Shown: one piece after another, positions 18,261 through 27,976 of the stretch | How the letters are laid out: every line of letters starts with the position of its first letter | Numbering within the stretch: position 1 is the stretch's first letter | Origin: HXMU1420-13 sp965229525 | Lineage (GTDB): Bacteria > Bacteroidota > Rhodothermia > Balneolales > Balneolaceae | Length of the DNA: 64,000 nucleotides | Direction: 5' to 3' | Assembly (NCBI GenBank): GCA_965229525.1 | Contig: OZ245886.1 | Location: 2,666,001 to 2,730,000 of the forward strand | Notes under the pieces: model-generated | What the model was told of the DNA's origin: nothing | Databases searched by the model: none | What the model saw: the letters and a program-made list of their open reading frames with translations, nothing else | Position numbers and translations under genes: made by a program

Positions 18261-18354
18261 TTTACTACACCGTTACAATAGGATTACAGAATTGTTAACA
18301 AGTTAAGTGTAATGTTAACTATTTGTTACGTGATTAATGAATTGTTATTAAATC
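18261..18354 (-). promoter_or_regulatory. Pho-box-like array of mostly 11-bp phased TAA(C/T/A) half-sites upstream of the 5'-nucleotidase
   Basis: On the minus strand TAAA, TAAC, TAAT and TAAC begin at 18264, 18275, 18286 and 18297 (steps of 11). More TAAC/TAAT sites begin at 18305, 18317, 18328, 18336 and 18347. The minus-strand reading of 18272-18289, CTGTAATCCTATTGTAAC, has the 7-4-7 layout of the E. coli Pho box, and each 7-mer differs from CTGTCAT/CTGTMAY at one position. The array lies 55-148 bp upstream of the 5'-nucleotidase start and reads toward it, the same orientation as the array at 269-323. A weak -7-like TAGGTTCG (complement of 18251-18258) follows. Confidence 0.5.
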
Positions 18355-18457
18355 GCTACCATTCTGTAAATAGGAAGCACGATTGGAAAAGTTTTATTGA
18401 AATAAATGAATCCAATAATCGGGTAGATAAGATTATGAAGAGGTAATAATAAAAGAG

Positions 18458-18465
18458 TATCTTTG
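18458..18465 (+). promoter_or_regulatory. -7 promoter element (TATCTTTG) of the nuclease gene
   Basis: Matches TAnnTTTG. It contains the TTG at 18463, so that codon is promoter and not a start. A transcript from about 18470 would give a leader of roughly 20-30 nt before ATG 18493/18502. Confidence 0.5.
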
Positions 18466-18501
18466 TCCACTATTTTGAAACAAATTTATTCTATGATCTC
18501 T

Positions 18502-21054
18502 ATGCGAAAAATTCTATTCACTTTCTTAATCGTTTTGTTATCTCATACGGTCGCAAACGCTCAGTTATTCGAAGACTTTGAAAGTGGTTCAAAAAGCAGT
18601 TATACAGGTGCTCCGGTTACTTTGGAAAGTGGGGATTGGTTTTTGGATGATGCATTAATAGGCAACCTCTCAAACGATAAATTTAACGGTACACAAGGGG
18701 TGCGATTAGACCGTAGAGATGGTAAAACAGGGAATATCTATATGCAGTTTGATAAACCCAGCGGAGCCGATGAAGTGTCTTTTTATTTAGCACACTATGG
18801 GAATCTTGCAGAAGAAGCAGCTTTACAAGTTCAATATTCTATAGATGCAGGTAGTTCATGGACGAACATTGGGGATGAAATTGTTGCTCCTTTCGAGTTA
18901 ACTGAATTCGCGATCCCTGTTCAGGTAGATGGAAATATTCGTTTCAAATTCGTTCAATCCTCCGGAACCGACCGAATGAACATCGACGATATTCGCATTA
19001 CCGATTACATCGCTCCACAAGAAGAACCTGCATTATTAGTTACAATTAATGACGAAGTGGTTGATTCTGGTGCCACGGTAACCTTCGAAACTACAATTAC
19101 TGGCAATACTTCAGAAATTGTAGCTGAATTGAAAAATGTAGGCAGTGATACTTTGAGAATCACCGAAGTTGTTCCTTCTGTTGCTCCTTTTTCCATATCT
19201 GATTTGCAGGATTCAGTTTTAGCATTCAACGAGACTACGGAAATAACCCTGTATTTCTCACCCAATAACGAAGGTTCATTTACATACGAGAATGGGCTGG
19301 ATATTCGATCGAACATAAGTCCGTACAAAGTAAATTTAGCGGGCGAAGCGGTTGCTTCGGATGGGCTAATACCAATTGCTACTGCACGAGACTTGCCCGA
19401 AGGCACCATTGTTTCTCTAGCTGGAATCGTAACTGTTTCTGATGAATTTGCCGGTCCCATGTATTTTCAGGACGAAACAGGAGGCATCGCCTGGTTCTAT
19501 GGACCAATGCGTGATGAAACTCAAACATTTTTTGCGAACATAAGTCGCGGTGATTCTATTTATATTACGGGAGAGTTGGGCTCATTCAATGAATTGAAAC
19601 AAATTGTTGGAGATTCACCTCAATTCGAATTTAAGGCAAATAATACTGTTCCAAATCCTATTCCAATTACTGTGCAAGAATTAAACTCAGGTGTATTAGA
19701 AGGCCAATTAGTTTCAATTCAGGTTGAAATCGATCACACAGGGGCACTTCAGGGTAATACCAATTATACTATTTCTGATGCAACGGGGTCTGCTGTTATG
19801 AGAATAACTTCATTCACAGATATCGTAGGTTCTACTGCACCTGAAGGTACTACAACTATTGTTGGCGTTGTTGGGAATTTCCGAGGTACTTATCAATTAA
19901 CGCCAAGAGACCTTGAAGATATAGACGCAGAAATAAATGAAATTCCGGGTGAGGATGTACCTAAGGATGAGACTTTCGAAATTGTTACATGGAATATCGA
20001 ATGGTTTGGTAGTGCCGGTAATGGACCTGAAGACGACGAAGTTCAACTAAATAATGTGATCACAGTTATTGATAGTATTGATGCAGATGTCTTTGCTCTC
20101 CAGGAAATTGCAAATGCGACCATGTTTAATCGGTTGATTGATTCCCTGAGTGCATACGAAGGGTTGCTTGCCAGTTTTTCCCAGTCCCAAAAAACCGCTT
20201 ATTTGTATAAAACCAGTACAGTAAATGTATTGGAGTCTGGATTGATAACACAAGGTCAGAGTAGTTTTGATTGGGCAAATGGGCGTTTTCCATTTGAGCT
20301 GGATTTTGAAGCTACTATAAATGGTGAAGTCCGACAGATTAAAGCCTATAACATCCATGCAAAAGCGTTAGGAGAACAGCAAGATTATGAACGGCGAAGA
20401 GATGCCTCAATTTCCATAAAAAACTACCTGGACCAAAATGAATCAAATTCTAACGTGATCTTTATTGGGGATTATAATGATGAAATTCTACAATCTTCTG
20501 TTGGGGGACAAGATTCGCCCTACAAAAATTTTGACGTAGATCCAGAGTATACAGTTGTAACAAAGTCGCTGGAAGAACGTGGTTTTACCAGTAGAAGCAG
20601 TACTTCGATGATCGATCATATTACATTCAGTTCAGAGCTTTCGGATGAATATTTTGTAGGAACTGAACGAGTTGAAAATCCATCCTACATCGGCAGTTTT
20701 CTCAGCCAAACATCAGATCACTATCCGGTTTGGGTTCGATTCCAATGGGGGCAGGGCGTATCAAATGAATTATTGGAGTACGAAACACCAGAAATTTTCA
20801 GTTTAGATCAGAATTATCCCAATCCATTTAACCCATCCACCCAGATAAACTATCGTTTAAGTAAATCAGGAAGCGTAACCGTTAAAGTTTTTGATGCTCT
20901 TGGAAGAGAAGTTGCACTTTTGGTTGATGGAGTAAAATCAGCTGGAAGTCATCAGGTTACATTTGATGCTAGCTCGTTATCTTCGGGATTATATGTGTAT
21001 CAGCTTCAATCTGCCGAAGGTACAATCACTAAAAAAATGTTATTAGTGAAGTAA
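18502..21054 (+). CDS. T9SS-exported nuclease/phosphatase of the endonuclease/exonuclease/phosphatase (EEP) superfamily
   Basis: An 850-aa secreted enzyme, probably an extracellular DNase or nuclease of the ExeM/NucH type. ATG 18502 starts directly at the signal peptide (MRKILFTFLIVLLSHTVANAQ); ATG 18493 is an alternative, and the TTG at 18463 falls in the promoter. Domains: beta-sandwich ectodomain (about 22-160), an Ig-like section (about 170-280), OB-fold (about 285-475), EEP domain (about 490-740) and T9SS sorting domain (about 765-850, LDQNYPNPFNPST). EEP signatures are intact: VTWNIEWFG, FALQEI (catalytic Glu), FIGDYND (Asp/Asn) and SDHYPVW (general-base His). Divergent from the double 5'-nucleotidase; together they could turn nucleic acid into nucleoside plus phosphate. 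Confidence 0.85.
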   Translation: MRKILFTFLIVLLSHTVANAQLFEDFESGSKSSYTGAPVTLESGDWFLDDALIGNLSNDKFNGTQGVRLDRRDGKTGNIYMQFDKPSGADEVSFYLAHYGNLAEEAALQVQYSIDAGSSWTNIGDEIVAPFELTEFAIPVQVDGNIRFKFVQSSGTDRMNIDDIRITDYIAPQEEPALLVTINDEVVDSGATVTFETTITGNTSEIVAELKNVGSDTLRITEVVPSVAPFSISDLQDSVLAFNETTEITLYFSPNNEGSFTYENGLDIRSNISPYKVNLAGEAVASDGLIPIATARDLPEGTIVSLAGIVTVSDEFAGPMYFQDETGGIAWFYGPMRDETQTFFANISRGDSIYITGELGSFNELKQIVGDSPQFEFKANNTVPNPIPITVQELNSGVLEGQLVSIQVEIDHTGALQGNTNYTISDATGSAVMRITSFTDIVGSTAPEGTTTIVGVVGNFRGTYQLTPRDLEDIDAEINEIPGEDVPKDETFEIVTWNIEWFGSAGNGPEDDEVQLNNVITVIDSIDADVFALQEIANATMFNRLIDSLSAYEGLLASFSQSQKTAYLYKTSTVNVLESGLITQGQSSFDWANGRFPFELDFEATINGEVRQIKAYNIHAKALGEQQDYERRRDASISIKNYLDQNESNSNVIFIGDYNDEILQSSVGGQDSPYKNFDVDPEYTVVTKSLEERGFTSRSSTSMIDHITFSSELSDEYFVGTERVENPSYIGSFLSQTSDHYPVWVRFQWGQGVSNELLEYETPEIFSLDQNYPNPFNPSTQINYRLSKSGSVTVKVFDALGREVALLVDGVKSAGSHQVTFDASSLSSGLYVYQLQSAEGTITKKMLLVK

Positions 21055-21094
21055 TCTGAAAGATTAGTAAGCTTTTAGGCAAAAAATTATATCG

Positions 21095-21102
21095 TATCTT
21101 TC
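21095..21102 (+). promoter_or_regulatory. -7-like element (TATCTTTC) abutting nadE
   Basis: Close to TAnnTTTG with a final C. It ends 4 bp before the ATG at 21107, so a transcript from here would have almost no leader. Confidence 0.35.
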
Positions 21103-21106
21103 AAAG

Positions 21107-22846
21107 ATGAGTGCCCAAAAAGTGATAGTTCGTCTTGAACAGTTGAACCCTACTATTGGAGATATATCCGGTAACAAACTGCTTATACTGGATGCCATCC
21201 AAAAAGCAGAAGAAGCTGGCATTGATATTCTGATACTGCCAGAATTAGTTGTTACGGGATATCCACCCATGGATTTACTTGAAAGAGAAGTGTTTCGCGA
21301 AATATGTTATCAAACCAATGATGAGATAATTCAGTCAACCGGCACAACAACCGTAATTTTTGGATCGATATCGAATAATGCATCAGGGACTGGCCGAAAA
21401 TGTTTTAACTCAGCGATTGTAGCTCAAAATCAGCAAGAAATTGCTCGAGTACATAAAGCATTGTTACCGACCTACGATGTATTTGATGACCTTAGATACT
21501 TTGAACCTGGAACTGAATTCGAACCTGTTGTAATCAATGAAATCCCATTCGGAATTACCGTATGTGAAGATATTTGGTTTAATGACAACGAGATTCAATA
21601 TCACACCTATTCGGTAAATCCTGCGGAACTGCTTGCAGAAAAAGAAGCCAGGGCGATAATCAATATCTCGGCTTCACCTTATTCTAAGAATAAACCGGTT
21701 TCGAGAGTAGGTATGCTTCAAAAACATGCCCGTGAGCTTCAATTGCCATTATTTTATGTGAATCAAGTAGGTGCGAACACTGAACTGATTTTTGATGGTG
21801 ATTCCCTGGCATTAGCGCCAGACGGGTACATCGTTACTAGAGATGAGCGCTTTAAATCTACATTTGTTGATGTTGAGTACAATTCCGAAAGTCAACGATT
21901 AGAGGCAGGTAAGTATGCAGATTGTGAACGAATTGCACCTTATAAAATAGGGACGATGTTCGATGCTCTCGTACTTGGAGTTCGAGATTACTTAAGAAAA
22001 TCTAAACTTGGGAAGAAAGTAATACTCGGTTTAAGTGGTGGAATTGATTCAGCTTTAGTCTGTACAATTGCAGCTGAAGCGGTTGGAGCAGAAAATGTAT
22101 TAGCGGTAACAATGCCGTCTCAATATTCGAGCGAGGGAAGTGTCACAGACTCAGAGGCGCTAGCTAGAAATCTGGGAGTAAATTTAATTGAGGTTCCCAT
22201 CAAACCAATTTTTGATGCTTTCTTGAATCAGCTTACACCACATTTTGAAGGAACTGAGCCGAATGTTGCCGAAGAAAATCTTCAAAGTAGAACACGTGGT
22301 GATTTGTTGATGGCCATTTCTAACAAATTCGGCCATATGTTACTTAATACAGGTAATAAGTCGGAAACTGCGGTTGGGTATTGCACCCTTTATGGTGATA
22401 TGGCAGGAGGATTGGGCGTGATTTCTGATCTATATAAAACCGAAGTGTACGAAATGTGCCATTGGTTGAATGAAGAGTATTATCAAAAAGAAATGATCCC
22501 AAATTCCATAATTACCAAAGAACCAAGTGCAGAATTACGCCCTGATCAAAAAGATTCAGATTCTTTACCCGATTACGGAACATTGGATGGCATACTGCAA
22601 TACTATCTCGAAGAACAGGCATCAAGAGATGAGATTATCGCAAAAGGATATGAAGAAGAACTCGTAGATAGAGTTCTTCGATTGGTTGATATTAATGAAC
22701 ATAAGCGATATCAGGCGGCCCCGGGACTTAAAGTTTCGGCCAAGGCATTTGGTGTAGGAAGGAGGTGGCCCATTGTGCAACAATGGACTGGAACTGAAAG
22801 GATTTTATTGAGAGAAATTTCGAATTCTTCGCAACATCAAAACTGA
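21107..22846 (+). CDS. nadE: Glutamine-dependent NAD+ synthetase
   Basis: A 579-aa two-domain enzyme converting nicotinate adenine dinucleotide to NAD+ with ammonia from glutamine. The N-terminal nitrilase-type glutaminase (about 1-270) has LPELVVTGYPPMD (catalytic Glu), VHKALLPTYDVFDD (Lys) and TVCEDIWF (Cys nucleophile). The C-terminal synthetase domain has the ATP pyrophosphatase loop LGLSGGIDSALV at about 307-318. Full length for the family. It stands alone between the nuclease and the mltD operon. Confidence 0.95.
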   Translation: MSAQKVIVRLEQLNPTIGDISGNKLLILDAIQKAEEAGIDILILPELVVTGYPPMDLLEREVFREICYQTNDEIIQSTGTTTVIFGSISNNASGTGRKCFNSAIVAQNQQEIARVHKALLPTYDVFDDLRYFEPGTEFEPVVINEIPFGITVCEDIWFNDNEIQYHTYSVNPAELLAEKEARAIINISASPYSKNKPVSRVGMLQKHARELQLPLFYVNQVGANTELIFDGDSLALAPDGYIVTRDERFKSTFVDVEYNSESQRLEAGKYADCERIAPYKIGTMFDALVLGVRDYLRKSKLGKKVILGLSGGIDSALVCTIAAEAVGAENVLAVTMPSQYSSEGSVTDSEALARNLGVNLIEVPIKPIFDAFLNQLTPHFEGTEPNVAEENLQSRTRGDLLMAISNKFGHMLLNTGNKSETAVGYCTLYGDMAGGLGVISDLYKTEVYEMCHWLNEEYYQKEMIPNSIITKEPSAELRPDQKDSDSLPDYGTLDGILQYYLEEQASRDEIIAKGYEEELVDRVLRLVDINEHKRYQAAPGLKVSAKAFGVGRRWPIVQQWTGTERILLREISNSSQHQN

Positions 22847-22944
22847 CTAAATGTAAAATCTTAGCTAATTTCATAAGGCTAAGTACAAACACGCATATTT
22901 TAAAATAGAATTAGTACATTATTTATTCGAATCTACAGACTACT

Positions 22945-24930
22945 ATGGTTAAGAAGACACTATTTACTTTTATCACCGTTTCATTGTTTTCCACTGGGTT
23001 ATTTGCGCAGGATACAACAGCAATTCCTAAAGTGATTATGCCACAACGATTGCTTCCGTATGAGAACCCAATGGAATCAAAACAAGGAGTACAGGATAAC
23101 GATCTGCAACCGGCTTTAATCCAATTGGATAGTTTTCAGAAAGATGTTTTAAGTCGAGTATCTGATATCTATCATATTCATATCTTATCATTAGAAGCAC
23201 AAGTAACGGATAATCCAATTCAGGCAGAGAAGCACATCAATGATGCTATTCAGGCTTCTCAACAGTTGCTGGATGATTATCCCGAGATTCGAAGCGATCG
23301 ACGTTTTGCCGAGTTATCTCGAATTGTAGTTAGTGAGTACCGCAATTTTTATGGCATCACAGAGAGTGAGAATGAACCTCAAGGAGAGGTTTTTACGATC
23401 CAACAAGAATTTCTTGATAACGAAGTTACCATTTCAGAAAACTTTGAGTTCCCGACCGATGCAAGCATCCAAAAGACCCAGGTTCCTCTAATTCAAAATG
23501 CTCAGGTGAATAGACACCTGGTGTATTATACACTTCGTCGTCCAGAAGTAATGGAAACATGGAGAGAGCGTGCAGAAGTATACAAACCAATGATGGATAA
23601 AATTTTTGCAGAAGAAGGTGTTCCACCAGAGTTGGTGTATTTGGCATATATCGAAAGTGGACTAAATCCAACGGCACGAAGTTGGGCATCAGCGGTAGGG
23701 ATGTGGCAGTTTATTCAAGCAACTGGTCGAGTTTATGGTTTGGAAGTTAATTGGTGGGTGGATGAACGCCGTGACCCGGAGAAAGCGACCAGAGCTGCTG
23801 CACGCCATTTAAGAGATTTATACAATATTTGGGGCGATTGGCACCTGGCTATAGCTAATTACAATATCAGCCCAAGAGGGCTGAATCGTGCAATCCGACG
23901 AGCTGGAGGAACCAAAGATTACTGGGTAGCATATCCATATCTGCCAAGAGAAACCAGAGGATATGTTCCTGGCTTTATTGCAACGACCTTGATTAATATG
24001 AACCCGGAAGAATTTGGATTCCAGAAAAATTATGGTCGTGAACCATATAGTTACGATTTAGTTGAAGTTGATGGGCTCATGCCACTTGATGTCCTGGCGG
24101 AATCAATCGGGATCTCAACCGACGAGTTGAAGGGCTATAATCCGGAATTATTACGATGGGCAACACCACCCGGTAATAAATATGCATTGAAAATTCCAGC
24201 TGGTAGAAAAGATGATTTCCTTGCTGCCTATGATGATCTGCCAAAAGAAGCAGCAAATCAAAGTATTACCATGCATACGGTTAGAAGTGGCGAATCTCTT
24301 GGTTTAATTGCACGTAAGTATGGCACGACAGTAAGTGGAATATTTGCAAGCAACGAAAATCTTTCGACGACTATTTTCCCCGGACAGATTTTAGCAGTTC
24401 CACTACCTGCGGGCAGTGTTGCACAATTGAGTTCAGACAGGCCATCGAATCAGAGAAATGGTACAACTACTTCTCGCGCTACTAGAAATACAACGGTTAA
24501 TATTCCAGCAAACTCAACCGCACTTACCTACAAAGTTAAAACTGGTGACACGATAGGCCATATTGCAGAATGGTACGATGTGCGGGCATGGCAAATTAGA
24601 ACATGGAATGGAATAGGAAACACAATTCGTGTTGGTCAAAACTTGAAGGTTTATGTGCCAAATAATATGCAGTCTTTTTATGCCGATGTGAACACGAAAT
24701 CTTTCCGCGAAAAGCAGGATGTTGAAGCAAGACAACGTCGAGGGGAAAATATATTTGCTTCTGCTAGTTCTGGAAGTGACTCTAATAATTCGACTACTTA
24801 CACCGTTCGTAGAAACGATACATTAGGTGAAATTGCAGAAACGTACGGAGTATCAATATCGCAATTGAGACGATTGAATAATATTTCTGGATCTCGCATT
24901 TATGTAGGTCAAGTGCTAAGAATTAAATAA
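22945..24930 (+). CDS. mltD: Membrane-bound lytic murein transglycosylase D with three LysM domains
   Basis: A 661-aa exported enzyme cleaving the MurNAc-GlcNAc bond of peptidoglycan with 1,6-anhydro formation. Signal peptide at 1-22 (STGLFAQ). The SLT domain (about 210-360) has YIESGLNPTARSWASAVGMWQF with the catalytic Glu near residue 237, and IANYNISPRG. LysM peptidoglycan-binding repeats lie at about 441-488, 526-572 and 617-661. No lipobox is visible, so it may be periplasmic. First gene of a long envelope operon; the S41 protease starts 7 bp after its stop. Confidence 0.92.
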   Translation: MVKKTLFTFITVSLFSTGLFAQDTTAIPKVIMPQRLLPYENPMESKQGVQDNDLQPALIQLDSFQKDVLSRVSDIYHIHILSLEAQVTDNPIQAEKHINDAIQASQQLLDDYPEIRSDRRFAELSRIVVSEYRNFYGITESENEPQGEVFTIQQEFLDNEVTISENFEFPTDASIQKTQVPLIQNAQVNRHLVYYTLRRPEVMETWRERAEVYKPMMDKIFAEEGVPPELVYLAYIESGLNPTARSWASAVGMWQFIQATGRVYGLEVNWWVDERRDPEKATRAAARHLRDLYNIWGDWHLAIANYNISPRGLNRAIRRAGGTKDYWVAYPYLPRETRGYVPGFIATTLINMNPEEFGFQKNYGREPYSYDLVEVDGLMPLDVLAESIGISTDELKGYNPELLRWATPPGNKYALKIPAGRKDDFLAAYDDLPKEAANQSITMHTVRSGESLGLIARKYGTTVSGIFASNENLSTTIFPGQILAVPLPAGSVAQLSSDRPSNQRNGTTTSRATRNTTVNIPANSTALTYKVKTGDTIGHIAEWYDVRAWQIRTWNGIGNTIRVGQNLKVYVPNNMQSFYADVNTKSFREKQDVEARQRRGENIFASASSGSDSNNSTTYTVRRNDTLGEIAETYGVSISQLRRLNNISGSRIYVGQVLRIK

Positions 24931-24937
24931 ATCCAGT

Positions 24938-26581
24938 ATGAAAAATTGGTCGCGTAAGGCTAAAGTTATTGCTTCAATTACCATAATAGGGGCAGTTACG
25001 GTCGCTTTTCAGCCTACCGACATTTACTTCCTCATTAAAAAGAACTTCACCATTTTCAGTGAAACGTACGAAAATGTTGCACTTGAATATGTTGATCAGG
25101 TCGATCCTGAAGTTTTAATGAGAAACGGTCTCAACGCAATGCTTGAGACTCTCGACCCATATACCGTTTACTATAACGAAGCCCAAAACGAACAGGCAGA
25201 AATCTTATCGAGAAGTAATTATGCCGGTATCGGAATTGACGCGGGATATCGGGATGGACAGGTTGTTGTTGTTGCACCAATGGAAGGTGGACCAGCTGAT
25301 TTGATCGGAATAAGAGCTGGGGACATAATTCTGGAAATTGATGGTGTAGCTACAGAAGGGCTTCAACCGGAAGAAGTTCAAAATCTAACTTTAGGTGAAA
25401 TTGGGTCTTTTGTAAAATTGACCATCCAACGATTTGGATTTGATTTGCCTTTAGAATTTGAAATTGAAAGAAAAAGTATAGAAGTCAATAATGTGACTTT
25501 TGCTGATCGAATTGGCGATGATAGTGAATTCGGGTTCATCCGTTTAGCACAATTTGGAATGAATGCTGCCGATGAAATCCGAACTGCAATTGCTGAACTT
25601 CAAAATGAAGGTGATATTGAAGGTTTGATTCTAGATCTAAGAGATAATCCAGGTGGAATTTTAGGAGAAGCCGTTTCAATCATTGATAAATTTATTGAGC
25701 CAGGGATATCAGTAGTCGAGACTAGAGGTCGAATTGCGGAATACAATCAAAGTTATGAGACACAGGAGCCCGTTTTCTTCGACAAACCGGTTGTCATTTT
25801 AATGAATGGTGGTAGTGCGAGTGCATCGGAAGTTGTTGCCGGCGCTTTACAAGATTTAGATCGAGCAGTGGTTTTGGGTGAACGTAGTTTTGGTAAGGGT
25901 CTGGTTCAGATTGTTAAGCCAATGCCATATAACACTTCGTTGAAAATCACTATTTCGAGATATTACACACCTAGTGGTCGTAGTATTCAGTCTGTGGCGT
26001 ATACGCATAATGCACAGAATGCGACCATCAATAGAGAAGAAATTGCTAACAGAGTATTTAGAACTCGAAATGGCCGGCCTGTAAATGAGGGAAGAGGGAT
26101 TGAACCAGACATTGAATTGTTGACTCCTACACCAACATTGATGGAAGTAGCTTTATTTCAGCAAGGCTCAATTTTTGATTTCGCCACCCAGTATGAATCG
26201 GAAAATGCTGAGTTTACTTTTGATGAACTACCTGATGAAATCTACGAGAATTTTATAGAATTTCTTGAACTAAGTGAGTTTGATTTAAATTTAGAATCTG
26301 AGGATTTACTGGATCAACTGGAAGCTAATTTAGATGGAATACAGACTGCCGGACCTCATATTAATGCACTTCGAGAATCAGTCGAAGAGGAGAAGCTGCG
26401 TCGATATGCTGCGAATGAAGCACTTATTCGGGAGATTTTATACCTCGAACTGGTTTCAAGATATCAGGGGCAAAATGCTCGAACAAAAGCATCTTTTAAA
26501 TTTGATTTACAGGTTGATAGTGCAATCGAGTTGTTATCTGAGTCTGCAAACATAGATTCAATTTTAGACGGTAACAATTAA
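24938..26581 (+). CDS. S41-family C-terminal processing peptidase
   Basis: A 547-aa periplasmic serine protease of the Ctp/Prc family. An N-terminal membrane segment (about 9-30) is followed by a PDZ domain (about 90-170; AGDIILEIDG) and the S41 core. The catalytic Ser is in NGGSASASEVVAGAL (about 290-300) and the Lys in FGKGLVQ (about 318). The C-terminal 150 residues are helical and acidic. Such proteases trim or degrade envelope proteins and often control murein hydrolases, which fits the neighbouring mltD. Its TAA overlaps the ATG of the PHP gene by one base. Confidence 0.9.
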   Translation: MKNWSRKAKVIASITIIGAVTVAFQPTDIYFLIKKNFTIFSETYENVALEYVDQVDPEVLMRNGLNAMLETLDPYTVYYNEAQNEQAEILSRSNYAGIGIDAGYRDGQVVVVAPMEGGPADLIGIRAGDIILEIDGVATEGLQPEEVQNLTLGEIGSFVKLTIQRFGFDLPLEFEIERKSIEVNNVTFADRIGDDSEFGFIRLAQFGMNAADEIRTAIAELQNEGDIEGLILDLRDNPGGILGEAVSIIDKFIEPGISVVETRGRIAEYNQSYETQEPVFFDKPVVILMNGGSASASEVVAGALQDLDRAVVLGERSFGKGLVQIVKPMPYNTSLKITISRYYTPSGRSIQSVAYTHNAQNATINREEIANRVFRTRNGRPVNEGRGIEPDIELLTPTPTLMEVALFQQGSIFDFATQYESENAEFTFDELPDEIYENFIEFLELSEFDLNLESEDLLDQLEANLDGIQTAGPHINALRESVEEEKLRRYAANEALIREILYLELVSRYQGQNARTKASFKFDLQVDSAIELLSESANIDSILDGNN

Positions 26582-27429
26582 TGTTACCCAAAGGTGATCT
26601 TCATATACATTCTACTTGTTCAGATGGTAGATTGAATCCGCTTGAAGTGGTTGATGCAGCGTTAAACGCTAATTTATCAGCCTTCGCAATAACAGATCAT
26701 GATACAATTGATGGATATCTGGAAGCAAGGACATATGCACTTGAATTGGAGATTGAGCTAATTCCGGGAGTTGAAATCACTGCATCAATGGATGAGAAAG
26801 AAGTGCATATCCTGGCATATTATTTTGATCCGGAATCAGCCAGTTTAAATAAACTCTTATTGGCTCAAAGGGTAGGCCGAAGAGAACGAATCAAAGGGAT
26901 CATTAACACGTTAATTGATCTTGGATTAGATATTGATTACGAAGAAGTTCGAGCTGAAGCAAATGGTGCTAATATTGGGCGTCCTCATGTAGCTCAGGTA
27001 CTTATTCAAAAAGGTTATGTTGGAAATTATTTTGAGGCATTTTCAAAATACCTTAGCACCGAACGTTTAGGAGAAATAAAACATACGTATCCTAGCTATA
27101 TAAATGTAATAAAATCAATTAAAAATGCAGGAGGAGCATCAGTTTTAGCGCATCCCGGGAAATTATTTTCCACAGAAGAGATTGAAAAATTCTTGTTGGC
27201 TGGAATTGACGGCATCGAGTGCATACATCCAAGCCATAATTATACACTTCAAAAGAAATACACTGAACTAACAGAATTACATTCTTTGTTACTTACCGGA
27301 GGAAGTGATTATCATGGGAGCATTGAACGTGCACATGTTCATTTAGGTGTTGTTGCAGTTGCAATGAAGCATATTACCAAAATGAAGCGGATGACCGATC
27401 AAAGAAAATCAATAGTTAATATTACCTGA
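26581..27429 (+). CDS. PHP-domain phosphoesterase
   Basis: A 282-aa metal-dependent phosphoesterase of the PHP superfamily, similar to the nucleoside 3',5'-bisphosphate phosphatase / RNase AM (YciV) group. Metal-binding motifs are DLHIHSTCSDG (6-16), ITDHDTIDG (about 38-46), GVEIT, VLAHPGK and GSDYHG. It starts with an ATG overlapping the preceding stop (TAATG), implying translational coupling. Exact substrate is not decided by the sequence. Confidence 0.85.
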   Translation: MLPKGDLHIHSTCSDGRLNPLEVVDAALNANLSAFAITDHDTIDGYLEARTYALELEIELIPGVEITASMDEKEVHILAYYFDPESASLNKLLLAQRVGRRERIKGIINTLIDLGLDIDYEEVRAEANGANIGRPHVAQVLIQKGYVGNYFEAFSKYLSTERLGEIKHTYPSYINVIKSIKNAGGASVLAHPGKLFSTEEIEKFLLAGIDGIECIHPSHNYTLQKKYTELTELHSLLLTGGSDYHGSIERAHVHLGVVAVAMKHITKMKRMTDQRKSIVNIT

Positions 27430-27430
27430 C

Positions 27431-27904
27431 ATGTCGTACACACTTATTGAGGGGAAAACTAACCCTAAAAATGCAAAAATTGGGATTGTAGTTTCACGTT
27501 GGAACTCGAACATTACCGAGCAAATGCTTGATGGTGCAATTGCTGCACTGAATGGTAATGGAATTAATAAAGAAGATATAATTGTAACCAGATGTCCGGG
27601 ATCATTTGAAATCCCATTAGCAGCTGATTATTTACTTGATAAGACCGATGTAGATGGTGTAATAGCACTTGGGGTTGTAATCAGAGGTGGAACTCCACAT
27701 TTTGAGTACGTGTGTGATGCGGTGACCAGAGGTGTTATAGATTTAAATTTAAAGTATCAAAAACCTGTCGCTTTTGGAGTCTTAACAACAGATGACGTAA
27801 AACAAGCATTAGATCGTGCCGGAGAAAAAGGGAACAAAGGGGGAGAGGCAGCATTAGCATTACTCGAGATGATCGATTTAGGTGCTAAAGTAGGCGCTAA
27901 TTAA
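27431..27904 (+). CDS. ribH: 6,7-dimethyl-8-ribityllumazine synthase
   Basis: A 157-aa protein joining 5-amino-6-ribitylaminouracil and dihydroxybutanone phosphate in riboflavin synthesis. Family motifs are visible: VVSRWNSNITEQMLDGA, CPGSFEIPLAA, ALGVVIRGGTPHFEYVCD and the FGVLTTDD loop, plus GNKGGEAA near the C-terminus. Follows the PHP gene by 1 bp. Other riboflavin genes are not in the window. Confidence 0.95.
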   Translation: MSYTLIEGKTNPKNAKIGIVVSRWNSNITEQMLDGAIAALNGNGINKEDIIVTRCPGSFEIPLAADYLLDKTDVDGVIALGVVIRGGTPHFEYVCDAVTRGVIDLNLKYQKPVAFGVLTTDDVKQALDRAGEKGNKGGEAALALLEMIDLGAKVGAN

Positions 27905-27938
27905 CATCAAATAGCTTGATTTAGGAGAGATAATACTC

Positions 27939-27946
27939 TAATTTTG
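27939..27946 (+). promoter_or_regulatory. Internal -7 promoter element (TAATTTTG) ahead of uppS
   Basis: Perfect TAnnTTTG in the 72-bp gap between ribH and uppS. CTTG at 27915-27918 is a possible -33, although the spacing (23 bp from TTG) is long. It could drive uppS-bamA-skp separately from mltD. Confidence 0.4.
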
Positions 27947-27976
27947 AGGGCTTGAAATCAGTCATTAATTCTTCGC

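Noticed and set aside
19005..19460. Antisense 151-codon ORF inside the nuclease gene
   Set aside because: Opposite a domain with a good protein-level match; no promoter or ribosome site.
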